From the NCBI GenBank assembly GCA_027604685.1, contig JADHYX010000001.1, forward strand, positions 184,601 through 248,600: a DNA stretch of 64,000 nucleotides, read 5' to 3'. The notes under the pieces are model-generated. The model was not told the origin of the DNA and did no database searches. It worked only from the letters and a program-made list of their open reading frames with translations. Of the stretch, positions 22,440 to 36,508 are shown piece by piece. The position numbers and the translations under genes were made by a program. How positions within the stretch are numbered: position 1 is the first letter of the stretch; each line of letters opens with the position of its first letter. This DNA comes from Lobulomyces angularis (lineage: Eukaryota > Chytridiomycota > Chytridiomycetes > Lobulomycetales > Lobulomycetaceae).

Positions 22440-25170
22440 TAAAAATTAAATTATTTTAAAAAGAGTAACCAAAAAAAAAAAAATGCACTCATTATTGGAA
22501 CAATTTACTGTACAATTTAGTGAAAGATACAGAATAATACCACTACAATTACAAAATGGAAAAAAATTCTTAATGAAATATTTGAAACAAAACAGATCCA
22601 TAATGACAACCCAAATGAAATTAATTTTGTTAAACCACTTCACCTTTCCATGTCAACCACAAAGGATTGTGTTTATTTGAAAGTTTGGGTTCATTTGATA
22701 ATGTAGAATATGACAATCAAAACGTTATTTCAATTAAAATCAATGATAAAAATGATATCAAAATATGGAAAATATAGAATATATATATGAAAGAGAAGAA
22801 GAAACCATTGAAGAGGTTGCTTTTAAATTCGTATATAAATCAATTTCCATTTGATTTTACTGATGAAGAAGGGATCATTATTAACAATAATACTTCTCGT
22901 GATATCCTGGGGAGGGATGAACGTTTATAAACTGAGTTTGAAAAAAATAATAAAGTTGTTAATGGTGAGGGGCAAAAACAAAAATAACAAAAAAAAAAAA
23001 ACTTTTTACTAAAAATTTAATTAAAAGTGATATATGGAAACCAACATTATTTCCGTGTCATCACTTTTTTTTAAAAAATTGGCAGGTGAAATAGTTTGGG
23101 CCAAAGCTAATTCAATTGTGGTGTTTTTTTTCATTCTTCCTGACACAGCTTAAAAGAGGCGGCTTGGTTTCACAATTGATCCAGCAGCTTCTTTACCTTT
23201 ACCTGATCCAGTAGCTCGTTACCTTAACCTATTACTTCTTTACTTGAGGCTGATGCAGCAGTATCTTCTACATTACCGACGCTTGATCCAGCAGCAAATT
23301 AACCTTTACCAATTATTTCTTCACCTACAAGTGATGCTGCAATAACTTCTACGTTTCTTACACTTCATCCAGCAAGTAAAAGAAAATCTACCGGAAAAAA
23401 GTAGATTACCACACGTTGAAAAAAAAAAATTATTGAACAATTATCTGGAGAGACTGCATGCCATCTGCATACCCTTATAAGTTTTTATTCTTTGCTGTTC
23501 GAAAAAGAAGAAATAAAGGAAAAAAATGGAAACTTTATTACTGTTGGGGAGCTCCTGTGGAAGATACCATGGGAAAACTCTTTTCAACTTTTACAGAAAA
23601 CCTAGACGAGGTGAAAATTTAATGGGGCGGACGAAATTTATTTAGTATTATGATGAAATGGAATTAGAAATCCTACATGAAACTATCGCGACTACTGAAA
23701 ACTGCTTAAGGAGCACTTTAAAAGCAAAAAAGGCAATGAAAATTTATTCTGGATTGTTTAGCGGAATCAGAACGGGGATTTGATGAGTTTTTTGCAGTAC
23801 CTCGACCACTGATTGTGCTATTTTCAGAAAGAATGATGGAACTAACTTATAAGAATGATTACAAGTTCAGCTTGAATTCTGCAATTGCATTTGACAATTG
23901 GTGAACAACTAGCCAGGAAATTAGAAAAGTTAAAGATTACTAAATAAGATATCACAAAATGATCTTGATATTAATGGAAAAAAAAATGAGAAGAACAGAA
24001 TTAGAGCCAGATAATGATGAAGTTACAATGAAAAATGAAGATGTAATTTTATTATAACTTTTTTCTATTTTTGATTTTTTTTTAGATAATTGTTTGGAAA
24101 GACTTTTTAAACAAAAAAAAAGAATTGGCCCACTGGTTATCAACACCTGGATAAAAATTTTAGCAAACATGGCATTCAAATTAGATCCATTTTACAACAT
24201 TTTGGAGATTGATGAAAATTTCATTTACCAAAATAAGCATTTTACAAATCCGTGAAGAAATGATGTTAAAAACGAATAGTAGTTCGCTAAAAAATAATGA
24301 AATGGTAATTGGCGAGACAACTTTTGAAAAGTTTATTACATCACCTCACAACACATTAGGAATTATTTTGATAAAAGTAAGTCAGAATATGGAATACTAG
24401 TTACTTGTACCAGATGTAATCAAAGTTATTCAAAAACTTTTCAACAAACTGCAGGTAAAAAAAGAAAAGAAACCTCCTTAAAAAAGGCAAAGAAAAGGCA
24501 GAAGAAGTGGACGAGGCTGGTTTTGCAGTAGTTCACTCTAGTGAACTTTGTGGAAAGTCACAAAAGAGGAGATTAAGATTTTCTTTGGGTTTTGGGGAGT
24601 ATAAGGAAGGAACTTTTCTTGAAAATAATTTGTTTGTTGTTTTTGCTTAAATGCTTAGGAATAAAGAGCTTGATAAGTTGGGAACATTAAAAATAATAAT
24701 ATTGAATTCGAATAAATTTATCATTTGTTTGCAAAATTTCTTTTGAATGAAGTAAAACGCGACACAACGGTATTTATTGTTTTTTAAAAAAATTTTATCT
24801 AATTTTAGTTAAATTTTAGATAAAAGTTGATTTGCCAAAAAATCAAAAGGACCAAGAAAATCCGTTTCCCTCACAAGCGGATTTATTGTATACTCATTGG
24901 AATATTCGGTGTGATAATATTTTTGGATTTTAAACTACGAAGCAAGTGTTCATAAGGAAATAGCCACCTTTTTTAGAAGTTTTATCCACCAATTGGAAAA
25001 AACTTTAAATTACTGAATTTTACATTTAAAAGATATCAAACTGCAAAGAGTACAGTATCATGCTGTTTGGAAAGTATAAATAAGGCTACAAAATATATTT
25101 GGTGGATTTAAAGTGAAGAAGATGAAATTGAACCAAAAGAAATACCGAATGATGATATCAATTTTTTAAA
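22440..25170 (+). pseudogene. Decayed coding region, unidentified (possible old mobile element)
   Basis: Scattered plus-strand stretches with coding-like composition are interrupted by many stops: YEREEETIEEVAFKFVY (about 22780), FDEFFAVPRPLIVLFSER (about 23790), ERLFKQKKRIGPLVINTWIK (about 24100), CTRCNQSYSKTFQQTAG (about 24410), FAVVHSSELCGKSQKRR (about 24525) and SEEDEIEPKEIPNDDINF (about 25115). The internal repeats at 23178-23376 suggest a Pro/Ala/Leu-rich low-complexity stretch. None matches a family I recognise. The density of breaks suggests a dead gene or dead element rather than a many-intron gene. Confidence 0.4.
23178..23376 (+). repeat. Degenerate 26-27 bp repeat (DPAASLPLP-coding)
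   Basis: Copies begin at 23178 (gatccagcagcttctttacc), 23205 (gatccagtagctcgttacct) and 23285 (gatccagcagcaaattaacc), with a weak fourth at 23366 (catccagcaagt). In one frame they read DPAASLPLP / DPVARYLNL / DPAANxPLP. Intervening copies of 'gatgc(a/t)gca...tcttctac' suggest a higher-order repeat. Confidence 0.6.
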
Positions 25171-25232
25171 TTATGTACAAAGAACTAGTGCCCATTTACA
25201 GACACAAAAAAAAAAAAAAGTTATTAAATTTA

Positions 25233-25288
25233 TTGCTTTTTACATTAATTTATTTATTTATTGCTTTTTACACTAATTTATTTATTTA
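25233..25288 (+). repeat. 28-bp tandem duplication
   Basis: Two abutting 28-bp copies starting ttgctttttacattaattta at 25233 and ttgctttttacactaattta at 25261, differing at one base. Non-coding and AT-rich. Confidence 0.85.
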
Positions 25289-25659
25289 TTTATATCTATA
25301 TCACAGTTATTTCATTTATTCCATTGATTTTTTCATAAAAATGGATTCGATATTCATTTGAAAGCGAAATAAAAATTGTGACTGTCCGAATCTTGTCTTT
25401 CCCATTTTTTTTTTTTTCAACCAAGAGTTAAAATGTTTGTAATGCTTACAGGTTTAAAAACAACTTCGGGAACTTAAAGTTTTTTTTTTTTGAATTTCTG
25501 TAAACACATAATGAATTTTTATTTTTCAACTCATCTTTAATAATTCTTAATAACCATTTAAAATTTATTAAATTTTATGAATATACCAAAAAAAAAAATT
25601 AAAAATATAAATTAATTCAAAATAAAACCTAAATCATAATACTAAAAAATTAACTTACT

Positions 25660-28600
25660 CTATAATAATATTTTCCTTAATTCTTCAGAAATACTTGCTA
25701 CCTTTTCTTTTTCAATAACCCCTTTAATTTTTTCTTTCATGTTAATTTTTTCATCGTCACTCATACATCCACTACTTTTATTTACTAAAGCACGTAAGAC
25801 AACGGTTGCCTTTTCCCTTATTATAGTATACTTTTGATCTTCAAGTGCCTTAAGAATACCTTCAAAAATGTGTAAAAAAAATCATTCTTTTAAAAAACTT
25901 TTCAAACCTTTCAACATAAAACTAATCATTTCTGGAGTCAGTGTAGTTTTGTTCACAATCAGTTTATTGATAAACAGTTCCATAGAATCTAATACTGCTA
26001 CCCTCACATTCCACACATTTTCCTCAACGTTCTCACACAGAAACTTACACAATGCTTCTGAGTACTTTTCTTGAGTAGCTAATTCACTAGATGGAAAAAA
26101 ACGACCCAATGCTCTAAATGCGTTTGCTTGAATCAGCAAATTCATTGGTCGCTCTCTACCAAAATTTATTTTTGAGTTTTGATATTAAAAAAATTTTTCT
26201 TTTACCTAATTTCGTCTACATCCATTGATTCTCCAACTGAAAGGTCATCTCCAGTTGCCATTTGACATAAATAATCTTGTATTTCCTGTTTATTGTGTAA
26301 ACAATACCATTTAATTTTTTTTATTTTATTTATTTAACTTACCTCATATTTATCTACATCCAAGGCATTAAACAATTTTCCAACAAAGTCTAACGCTAAA
26401 AAAAAATAAAAAAAATTAGTTGCAAATTAGTGTTAAATCAAACAAACCAAATCTTTTGTAAGATTTATTATTCTTCTTCATTTCCCGAACTGCAACCTAA
26501 TTGTATAAGAAAGTAAAAGTATTATAAAAAAAAAAAAAAAAAAAAAAGGTACCATGCAGACTTGAGTTAATTGTTCGCTATTTGAATCATCATCAAACCA
26601 GTTTTTACAATTGATGCAAATATTACAAAGAGCTTCCAACACAGACTGGTGGTATACAACAAAAAAATTAATTAATAATTTCAATAAAAAAAAATTTTAG
26701 TTTTTTACTTCTTTTCCTTCCCAAGTTCTTCCACTAAGGGATTCGCATAACAGTGGTACCACCACATTCATTTTTTTATAAAACTCGGTCTCAGTTAATT
26801 CTGACAATTCACTAAAGGTTTTACCCACCTAAAAAAGGAAAAGAAAAATTAGTATAAGAAATCAGTTTTTTGAATGACCTGTTTTTTGACTGGCCAAGAA
26901 GGTGATTGACTCTATTTTTTTTTTTAAAATTTTAAAAAAAAAGATGTACTTTATAAGATACCAAAATAGAAGAAGATAATTCAACAATTTCATCAACATA
27001 TAATTTAGCAGCTGAAGTAGTAGATCCCCCTGCTAAATCTTCCAAAACATTTTTCCAGTGGTCTTTAATTTCTGGGTTAGAATCTCTGCTACCAAAAAAT
27101 GAAAGAGGTAAAACTTCATTTTTATAGTTTTTAATTTTATCGTTCGCATGCTTTGTTAAATCCTGAAAGCACAGTGGAGTAATTGACCGTATCTCAACTT
27201 GATCCGATTCTATATATATTTTTTTTAAATGCCTTATAAAGCGTGACATTGCTCTACGAAAAAAGAAAAAAAATTTATTAAAACAACAAAAAATTATATT
27301 TTTTAGTTACGCATCAGTTGATAAATTCGCAATGTAAGCAGCAGCTGCTGAAAAGGATTTTCTAACTGCAATAGACCTATCCCATACCACACCAGATAAC
27401 GCCTTTTACATAAGGAAAATATTGTAAAAAAATTAATTAAACCTTTAACAAGTCATCAGCAAACGGTTTTAAAACCAAAGGATTGTGCATAGCTAAGGAG
27501 ATAACATATCTAGCGCAACCAGCTTTCGTTGGTAGGCCTACCGCTTTCCTAATCAGATTGGATAACTTGGGAACTAATAAATCCAAGACAGCACCATCCA
27601 ACTGGTTAATACTAGATTCAACTGCTTCCATTATAGGAGAATGCTTTGCTGCGGTGAGTCTTGTGCTATCTAATTGCTCCTGAGAAAAGGAATATTTGTC
27701 GGTGTGGAAACTAAAATAAATCATAGAAAATAAAAAAGAGCAGTTTTTAAAAAAATTACCTCAAATAATTCATAACCTGAGGTTCTAAAGTAGTCAATCC
27801 CTCCAGCAACACAACCACCAATTCAGGAAGGTGAGGTTTTAACAAAACACCACCTTTTTTAGAAATTTTTAATACTGTATTTAAAGAAAAGCTGCGAACA
27901 TCTTCACTCATATTAAATAAACCTAAAACTATAAAATTTTTTTTTTATAAATAAATTTGTTACCTTTAGAAAGGAAAAAAGGCAAAACTATATCAATAAT
28001 TTTCTGCCCTTGGTTAACGGAAACATTTGAAGGATCGCAGTAACGAACTGTCAAATTTGTTAAACTTTTACAAGTTCCCAGAGCAGCAACCCTTACACTT
28101 TCCTAATAAACATTAAAAAAAAGTTTTTTTGAAAAAGCAAATTATAAATGATTTCCTTTTTTACCTTTATGTCATCCAAAGTCCTAAAACACATTATCCA
28201 GATTTCTTGCAAATAAGGTTCAATTTGTGAAATTTCTCTACCATGTAATAATTCTCCTAGTGCAGTGCTGCATGCTTCTCTCGTTCTCCACAAACGATCT
28301 CCTTGCCCTTTTAACAAGTCCTTGATAATTAAGTCAAAGTATTCATCAATGCATTTTTTTGGCTCCTTTACTAAAGACTTCCAAATATTCTTCATAGAAT
28401 CTGCAACTTTTCCATTAGGGTCAAATTGAAATCTGAAAAAGAAAAAAATTTTTTAAATGCATTTATGAAAAACTTCATTAACCTGTATAATCGTGGAATT
28501 AAAGTACTCATGTAAGGTTTTAAATGACTTTCTGTCTCAAGTGATAATGAAGTGTTCATAATTGAACCAAATCCAAGTGAAGCACCTCTTCTAGAGTTCC

Positions 28601-31600
28601 ATACAGCACTATGGGACGCCATTTGAACAAATTTGTAAACCATATCAGGTTGATTCATATCTGAGGCTAAACTCAATATTGACTGATATGTGGTTAATTG
28701 AGAACCTATCGTAATTAAGTATTAATAACAAAGAAATGTGTAAACTTTTTGGTTCATTATATTACCATCAGGAGAATTTCCCATTGCATTTTCCTGAAAC
28801 AACTGTGTTTCTGGAGCTAAACTTTGCGGAGCAATTTTTTTTCCTTCCGTAAGTGTTGAAACTAGTTCACTATAAAAGTTATTGATAAATCAAAAAGAAT
28901 TTTCAAATTTTGTGCCATACTTTACTAACTCTTTTTTGAGTACCTCATCCCCCAATTCGTAAACCAATCCAATCCCTTTGGAAGCAACATCTTGAGTAAA
29001 CTCGTCTCTTTCAGCCAATAATAGTGAAAAAACTATGAAATTTAAGTTTCTTATAAATATAATTGTTCCATACCTCGATGTATCTCTTTTAAACTGGGTT
29101 TTAGACCTAACAACAATTTGTTAAATTTTTTTTTAGAAAGTAAAATGTTAACCTTCGTGGTTTCCCAAAAATTTCGTAAAGCTCAACAACCAAACACAGT
29201 AAGACTTTTTTACAACGACGCTGACTGTTAGATTTGACAATTCCGTTATAATTTTTTCAACAACTTCCTTAATTAGCAAGACTCCATGCTTTAAACTTTT
29301 TTCTAAATAAATATCAACTTTAACATCACTGATATCCAAATAACTGGACATTTGAGTCGAAAGGAGTCCACCAGACAGCGTACATAAGGCCTCGCCTAAA
29401 CCACATTAAAAAATAATTTTACAAAACATTTTTATTGCGTACCAATACTAAAATGTATCTCCACTTGTTTACTAAATAATGGAGCTAGTGTAAAGAAAAA
29501 ATCAAGAACTTCACGCTGCAATTTTAAATCACTGTCAGCTACGAATGAACTTCCAATAGCGATATGTCCTAAACTATAAATGGCAGCTTCTTGAACTTTA
29601 ACTTCTTTTGAATTTTTAACCAAAAAAAAAAGTTTTTCCAAAATATCCTTCACGCCAAGATACATTTTTTCAGCAACTTTTCCCTCATTATCATTCCCTA
29701 GCTTTTCTTGCATTGGAAGTAATGTGTAGCGTCCAATTTCCGCCAGGGAATTACAGGTAGCAACAACAATAATAGAACTTTTGTGATCCAAATTTTTTGA
29801 GATTAAGCTGATAATATCGGATATAAAAGCTTGAGAGACAATACGATACCAAGTATTGAAATATCTATAAAGCAATCTAGAAATTAAAAATCCCAAGGCA
29901 ACTATAGACCCGTGCTGATTACTGAAGTTCTATGGATATAATTAGTAATAAAACAAATTAAGTTTAATAATACTGGTTTAGATTCATCTTTTAATGCTTC
30001 ATAAAAAAAATTAAGGTAAGAAACAAAGTCTGTCCTCCTGCTTGGAATTAATTCCAGTTCGTTGCTTGAAACAAGAGCAAAAATGTTTGAAATATTAATT
30101 CTGGTGTCCATTTTTAACCCAAATATCAAAGGTTTCAATAATTCTAACTTAGAGTAAAATTCTTTACAAAGACTCGACGGCGATAATGATATCAATTCCT
30201 TTAGACAACTACTTGCCGTAGCTTGCAAAAGAGGGTCTGAATTTATTTAAAAAAATTAATTATTATACATAATCCGGCAAAAAAAATTTTTACCAGATTC
30301 TGGTGAGAGTAATGCCATCTCTACCAAATCCAGATATCCTTTAACTCCAAACTTTTCAACTTCCGTGTTAGATTCTGAAACTTCAGAATACTCAATCTCT
30401 ACTGAGTTCGAATTTTCAATGTTCCATAATTCATTTAAATATTTTTTCACAAAAAAACAAATTTCATTATTCATAACTATGGCATTTTCTTCGCTATTGG
30501 GGCCACCACCAAATTCTTCAGCGGTTATAATACTTTTATAACCACTGACAGGGTCGGCTTCAACAAAAAAAAAGATTTAGAATCACTTTCTGTAAATGAG
30601 TTACCCGCGATTACGATCAATTTTCTTAAGAATTCTACAGACTTAGAATAAGTTTCTACCGTTAATCCCCCTAAATACTTCTCCGCTTTAGAAGTTGATA
30701 AAGGTGGAGACTTATTTAAGCGCCTGTGAAGTAAATTTACCTATAATTTTATTTTTTATTATATTTATTTTTTTTTATGACTTACCATAGAGTCAAGAGT
30801 GGGTAGTTTTTTTTTATACTCTTCGCTCTCAACAGTATTAGTGGAGCTAAAGTCAACAACAGGAAATTTAAGCCCTTTTTTGGCTTCCTCTTTCACCTAC
30901 ATTGATAGCAAAATGAAAAAATTTTAAAATAATATGCAATACCTCCAATTTTGAATCACTAGAGGCTATCAAACACACTACCTTTGAAATGGAATGACAA
31001 AATGGAAATATAGTATTGCAAAATTTTGCTGCAACAAATTTACTACTGGAATCGGGCTAATGACAAACACATATATAAATCAAAAACTATATTGATAAAC
31101 ATACTCTCTCCACTACGTTAAGTAACATCAACTCAAGTTCTTTTTGAAATTTTGAATCCTTATAGGCTTCAGCCATCATAGTAAGTGAATCTTGAACTGA
31201 GACTACACGCAGCAGTTGGTATATTAACAAAAAAAAAAAAAAAAAAAAAAGCCAACCTTTTACATTTCTTGATTCATTAGACAAAGCATCAAAAAACAGT
31301 TTCACTATAGAGATATCTTGTGCAAAAACGGATTTAACTAAAAAACACGTTATGTTTATACTCATATTTTAACTAACCCCTTTTTGAAAGTAGTCCTATA
31401 GCTTCATAGGCAAAGCCTCTTACAGTTTCATCTTCCGGTTTTAACACTTCCGTGCTTTCATTTCTATAAAAATATATTAAATGTAGGTAACTCACTAACT
31501 CATTACATGTATTTTAACATTCCACTTAGCAAAAAGGGTGCCACCGGTTGCAATGTTTCCAATGATGCCATTTTAGCAATCCACTGCACAAAAGACATGC

Positions 31601-32866
31601 CAAGAGTTTTTAATTTTAAGTTTGAATTTTCTCCATATAAACTATCAAATGAAACTTGTATCATATTAGGCATTTTATTTGTTGCACTGACAGATTTCAA
31701 GAGATAGGTCAATATTTTGCTTTTCAAAGTGATACCACATGGTGTTCTTTTTTGAGCTTGGTTACTTTCAGTCAAAGGACTCCCTTGATAAATAGAATAC
31801 ATTTCTTCAATCAACTGTAAAAAAAATTAAATATAATTAGTATTATATTTTTCACCTCTGGATCTTCAAAATTTGTTTTAAGGCGTCTAATTCCATCATC
31901 CCCAGCTCCCACAACTTCATGAGCTGTATCCCCGGTTGCAACTAAAAATACTAAAAATCTTAAATTTGGAAATTGAGTTTCAGGAAACAATTCTGCTGCA
32001 TTTAAGAATCGTAGAACACTTAATTTAAAAACTTTTAACTCTTGAGGATTTTTACAAAATGTCGCTTTTTTATTGTTTGATACAAAATTCAATTTTGCTT
32101 TGGACAACCCTACAGGTACAAATTCGTCTTCATTTATTGCATTCGATGCCACTGTGCTTGCAGATAATGGTCTTACAGGAGGGCAAGAATACAACATAAA
32201 ATCAGTAAACTTTCGCAGAAGAAAATTAGACTCATTAGGACAGTGCAAAAGCTTTAAAGGATCCCATTTTGCTTCAGGAGAGTTGCGAACCATTGAAAAT
32301 GGAAATTTGGAGATAGTCGATAATATAATTCCAAAAAGTACTAAAAAGTAAAATTAAGAATAGAAATTCTATTTTCAGCACCTATTTGTTGGGATTCAGG
32401 TCTTTCTGTAATTCTATTTGTAATTGTAGGCAGCAAGTTAATAGCTTCCTGCAACGAAAAAAAAAAAATAAATAGATGAAAATTCAATCCATACGTTATC
32501 GCTTAATCGCTGAAACCCCATTTCAATATATATTAATGCAAAATTATGGACTACTAATGAAACATCCTTTCTAACAAAAATTTCTAAAATTTCGTTAACT
32601 GGAATTTTTATACTATTATTTGATTTAATTCTCTTATTAATGTGTGTACAAATTTCCATAACCTTATTTTTGACTTGAGGATTTTTGGAATCCAACTTCA
32701 ATAAAACAGCATCAAGAAAATTTCGAAGGTTGGTCTCCAATTTAGCATCCGTATCAGCTAGAGCTATTCTCATTTCAACATTTTCAAGTAAAGAGAGTTC
32801 CTATCATCAATTAAAAAAAAATTTTTTAAGTTTCAAAAGCTCTCTATTTTAATTTACTGTTGCCAT
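25660..32866 (-). CDS. ECM29: ECM29, proteasome-associated HEAT-repeat adaptor
   Basis: Ecm29 (ECPAS) binds the 26S proteasome and controls its assembly, tethering and disassembly. Blocks follow the human protein in order: [20 protein letters not shown] at the start, [78 protein letters not shown] followed by [77 protein letters not shown] and the end [14 protein letters not shown]-repeat alpha-solenoid throughout, about 1,700 aa in more than 25 exons over 7.2 kb. Several introns carry long A/T runs on the plus strand (for example 21 A near 31231). The start is an ATG with an intron after the third codon. Confidence 0.93.
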
Positions 32867-33133
32867 TTCAATTACTCAATTATGGTATAAAATATTTTTG
32901 GTATTTCTTAATGTCAAGGAAATGTGGTATAAAAATTTTTTTTCTGAAGAGTAAAATTTTTTTTGATTGTTATAATAAAATTTTTACGCAAAACATGGGT
33001 TGCTTACGTAGGTTCAAATATTTTTAGTGACCCGAGAGCTTAACTAAAATTTTATTGTATGTACAGTTATTTTTAAATTAAAAAATTTTAATTTCTTCAC
33101 GAAAATTAGCAAATAATATATCAATGTATTATT

Positions 33134-35173
33134 TTAAAAAAAAACACTTAAAACCAAAAATTTGACAAATACCAAAGACATACCCAACGCAGTGTAAACT
33201 GAATACAACAGCAACTGTAAAAAATTTTCACTTTTAAAAGTGTGAATCTCTCCAACATAAAATACGATGACGGAAAAGAACAAGTAAATCTTTTCAAATT
33301 TGGAAAATCTGAACATTTCATGGTCAGCTTTTCTATAATTCAAAAATTTAATAATTTCTAATCAACAGAAACGTACTTTGGTAGAATGGGGAAGTAAGAT
33401 GTGAAAAAGTTCAAAAGGCCCAACATATATGTCAAGAAAATGACTGTTTTAGTGATCAGTTCTTAATAAAAAAATTAAAAGCTGGTGATGGATGCAATAT
33501 ACCTCGTGATTGAAACAACAATGGAAATAAAGAGAAGTAACCAAAAAAGCTTATGAAAAAAAACAATTTTGCATGTTCAGCAGATCTTTTTGCAAATAAA
33601 CTAAAATTTTTCAAAAAATCAGTTTTTATAAAAAATAACCCTTACCTAAACGGTATTATAACTAGTAAAATTGCTTTTTCATGCACGTGCCAACCGAAAA
33701 AAAAAGAACTAAATCCACAGAGCACCAAACTGTCCAAAAAATTATCGTAAGTTGGCTTTGTAAATAATTTATATAAAGTCGGAATCTGGAAAGTTAAAGT
33801 CAATATAACAGTTTGAATTGGAGTAATGTTTGGTAAAATTTGAAAATTAGAATCTCCTATTAACCCTCTAGTAAGAGACGGCTGCGAATATACTTTCGAA
33901 CTGGTTATAGTAGAGAAGGCTTAAAATAAAATTAAACATATTGATATGCAAAATCCATAAAAAATAATACTTTTTAAAAGAATTCTATCAGCAAATGAAT
34001 AAAGCGCCCAAAAATTTGGCGCCCAATACGCATGACACAATCCTCTTTTAAATGGAAATAACCTGCTTAAAATTTCTAAAACAATTAGCTCATTAGTTTA
34101 TTATTCCAAGTCTTTACGTGGAATTTGCTGATAAAATGGGGCAAAGGAAATAACAAAGGTTGAAACAGTAGTTACACCAATCTTAATTAAATTGCTAATT
34201 GAGAAAGTTCCTATGAAAAAAATTTTGATTGCATAACTTCTTCTTTCACGTTACCATTCGCTTTCCAGCAATAAGCACTTAGCAGATATATAAAATAGGC
34301 TGGTGCTTGATAAAGATATATATGTTTGAAGTTCAACACAATTGCAAACAAAAAACCTCCTATCAAAAAACTTTTCTATAATCATGCTGTTAAACACAGT
34401 GACGGTAGACATACCTTCTTCAATGCAACAACAGAAAATAATAAGATTCCATATAAGAAACCATTGTATTGAAAATGAATGTTATCTATAAAAAATTTAG
34501 TAGAACAATATAATGCTATATTGATTAAGTAAAAAATTAAGACTTACCAACAAAAATTAATCCAGGACTGAATAATATTAAAAATACCAACTGCTCAGCG
34601 TTGGTGGTATCAAAAAAATATAAAGCGAATGGTAATGTTAAAAATTCAGAAAAAATCACACTTAATCTTTGAAACAAAATAGTGCTTTCACTTTGAAAAT
34701 TTAAATTATCAATTTGCAACATGTCCTTATCAAAGAAGGTAGCAACATTCCCAAGAATATATTCAAAATAAGCAAAAAATGGTGGGTAATCTAGAAACAT
34801 TATATTTTTAAATGAATAGCTATAAACTTAAAGTACTTCGAAAAAAAAGAGTTAGTTAAATAGCAAACCTAATGTCCATTCGGAAGTTTTATCGTAATAC
34901 CAGTTTTTCAAAGGTAAATTATAGGCTAATATCATTAATTTAAAATCACTAAAAATTGTTAAATACTTATTGCTAGCCAATTTCTGTGCACCTCAAAGTC
35001 AGTTGAAGTACTATTTTGTATATTAATTTTTTGTTATTATTAACATCAAGAAAGTTTTTTATTAAGAATAAGACTAATATAGAATCTTACTATGAGTTTA
35101 TGAGTAAAAGTTTTATTATAATAGAAATTATAACTATCCTAATTAGACTTTTCTTTTCATCAATTACATTCAT
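33134..35173 (-). CDS. ALG8: ALG8, dolichyl-P-Glc alpha-1,3-glucosyltransferase
   Basis: ER membrane GT57 enzyme that adds the second glucose to the dolichol-linked N-glycan precursor. Exons give a hydrophobic start ending [95 protein letters not shown], and [19 protein letters not shown], the ALG8-defining block. The C-terminal exon ends [20 protein letters not shown]. Length (about 500 aa) and about 12 membrane segments fit. The ATG at 35171-35173 is followed by a first exon of 27 codons. All expected blocks are present. Confidence 0.93.
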
Positions 35174-35486
35174 TTTGCAAATAAGTTGCACCAAAAAATA
35201 ACTGAAGAGTGGTAATTAATCTAATAAATATCTTAAAAATCATTTTCAAACTACCTGTGTATTTGTTCGCTAACATACAGTATTTCTTAATAACCAGCTT
35301 AATAAAGATTTTATAAGAAAGAGAAGAGTCATTTATTAGTTCTTCAATTGCAACAACTATCGGTAATAAAATTTAAAAAAGTCTCAGTTTCTAAAAAGTA
35401 ACTTCAAACAATACTGTGATAATACCACCATGTATCTAATGAATTCACACTAATTGCATGATATCTAATTACACTGAACTATATAA
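35174..35486. other. Intergenic region
   Basis: About 310 bp between the ALG8 start and the Nudix gene stop. No gene seen; presumably the ALG8 promoter. Confidence 0.45.
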
Positions 35487-36216
35487 TTACATTGAACTAC
35501 CCAAAGCTAAACCTTGAGCAAAACTCCATAATCTGCTGTCAATGATATAGTTAAATTCTTCACACTCCTTTAGTAAGTCTTGAAGTAAGGTACATAACTT
35601 GAATTTCTTTACTTTCAAGCTGAATTCATCAACTTCTAAGGATTTCTTCGGTTCAATATTAGTTACATCGTTTAGGTCAATAAAGATATTAACCATTTTC
35701 GAGCAGCTTGAAGTTAACCCAGGTTCATAACAAATTTTTCTAGAGATCTGTTTGATTTTTCCTACATATCCAGTTTCTATCAACTAAATTTAAATTTCAA
35801 AAAAGGAATTAATGTGATACCTTCTTTTAATTCTCTCAAAGCACTTTCCTCAATGCTTTCTTGGGGATCAACTAAACCTGAGGGAAATTCAATTACAAAG
35901 GAATCGACAGGTGGTCTATACTGAATTACCAAGACGATTTCTTGGGTATTAGTTAACCCTAAAATATCCACTGCTTAAAAAATCAACTATTTAACTACTT
36001 TTCTTTTGTATTATGTATAAAAACATTTATGCTGTTGAATTTTCTTTATATACCATCAACATCATGCTTACAAAAAGTTTCTACATTTTTAACTCTTTCA
36101 CAACTTTCCCAACTTCTCTCGGTACCAACTCCATCAACATACTGTAGTTTCATTAATTTTAACCACTTTCCTTTAAACATTGGGAGAGATTTGATTATTT
36201 TAATATCGGTGTTCAT
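35487..36216 (-). CDS. YSA1: ADP-ribose pyrophosphatase (Nudix, NUDT5/Ysa1 type)
   Basis: Hydrolyses ADP-ribose to AMP and ribose-5-phosphate, clearing a reactive sugar nucleotide. Exon 1 from the ATG at 36214-36216 reads MNTDIKIIKSLPMFKGKWLK and WESCERVKNVETF. Exon 2 has IVLVIQYRPPVDSFVIEFPS followed by GLVDPQESIEESALRELKE, joined to exon 3 ETGYVGKI, completing the Nudix box G-x5-E-x7-REL-x-EE-x-G with all key residues. VIQYRPP and the EFPSGLVD motif are typical of this subfamily. The end SRLWSFAQGLALGSSM also fits. About 205 aa, three exons. Confidence 0.9.
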
Positions 36217-36508
36217 AGCATTCAATTAATAAAGATTTTTATTTTTTTAAAAAAAATTGCAGTTTTATAAAAGCAAAAAGAATTGTAACTGAGATTTTAA
36301 AATTACACTGAAGTGACTATTTGATAATCCTCACAAAAAAATTTGCATCTTTTTTTTTTTTTCTTAAAAGTGTAAAATTTTTTTGAAAAAAACTCTCATA
36401 GAATTTCCTTTTTAATAGTTATTGAATATATTTAATCTTTATGCAAAAATAAAAGACCTCTACTTTCTTCCTCATAACAAATTCTTTGTTACTTCAAAAA
36501 ATCATACA

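Noticed and set aside
21966..25400. A named transposase in the decayed region
   Set aside because: No DDE, RNase-H-like or reverse transcriptase motif could be recognised in any frame.
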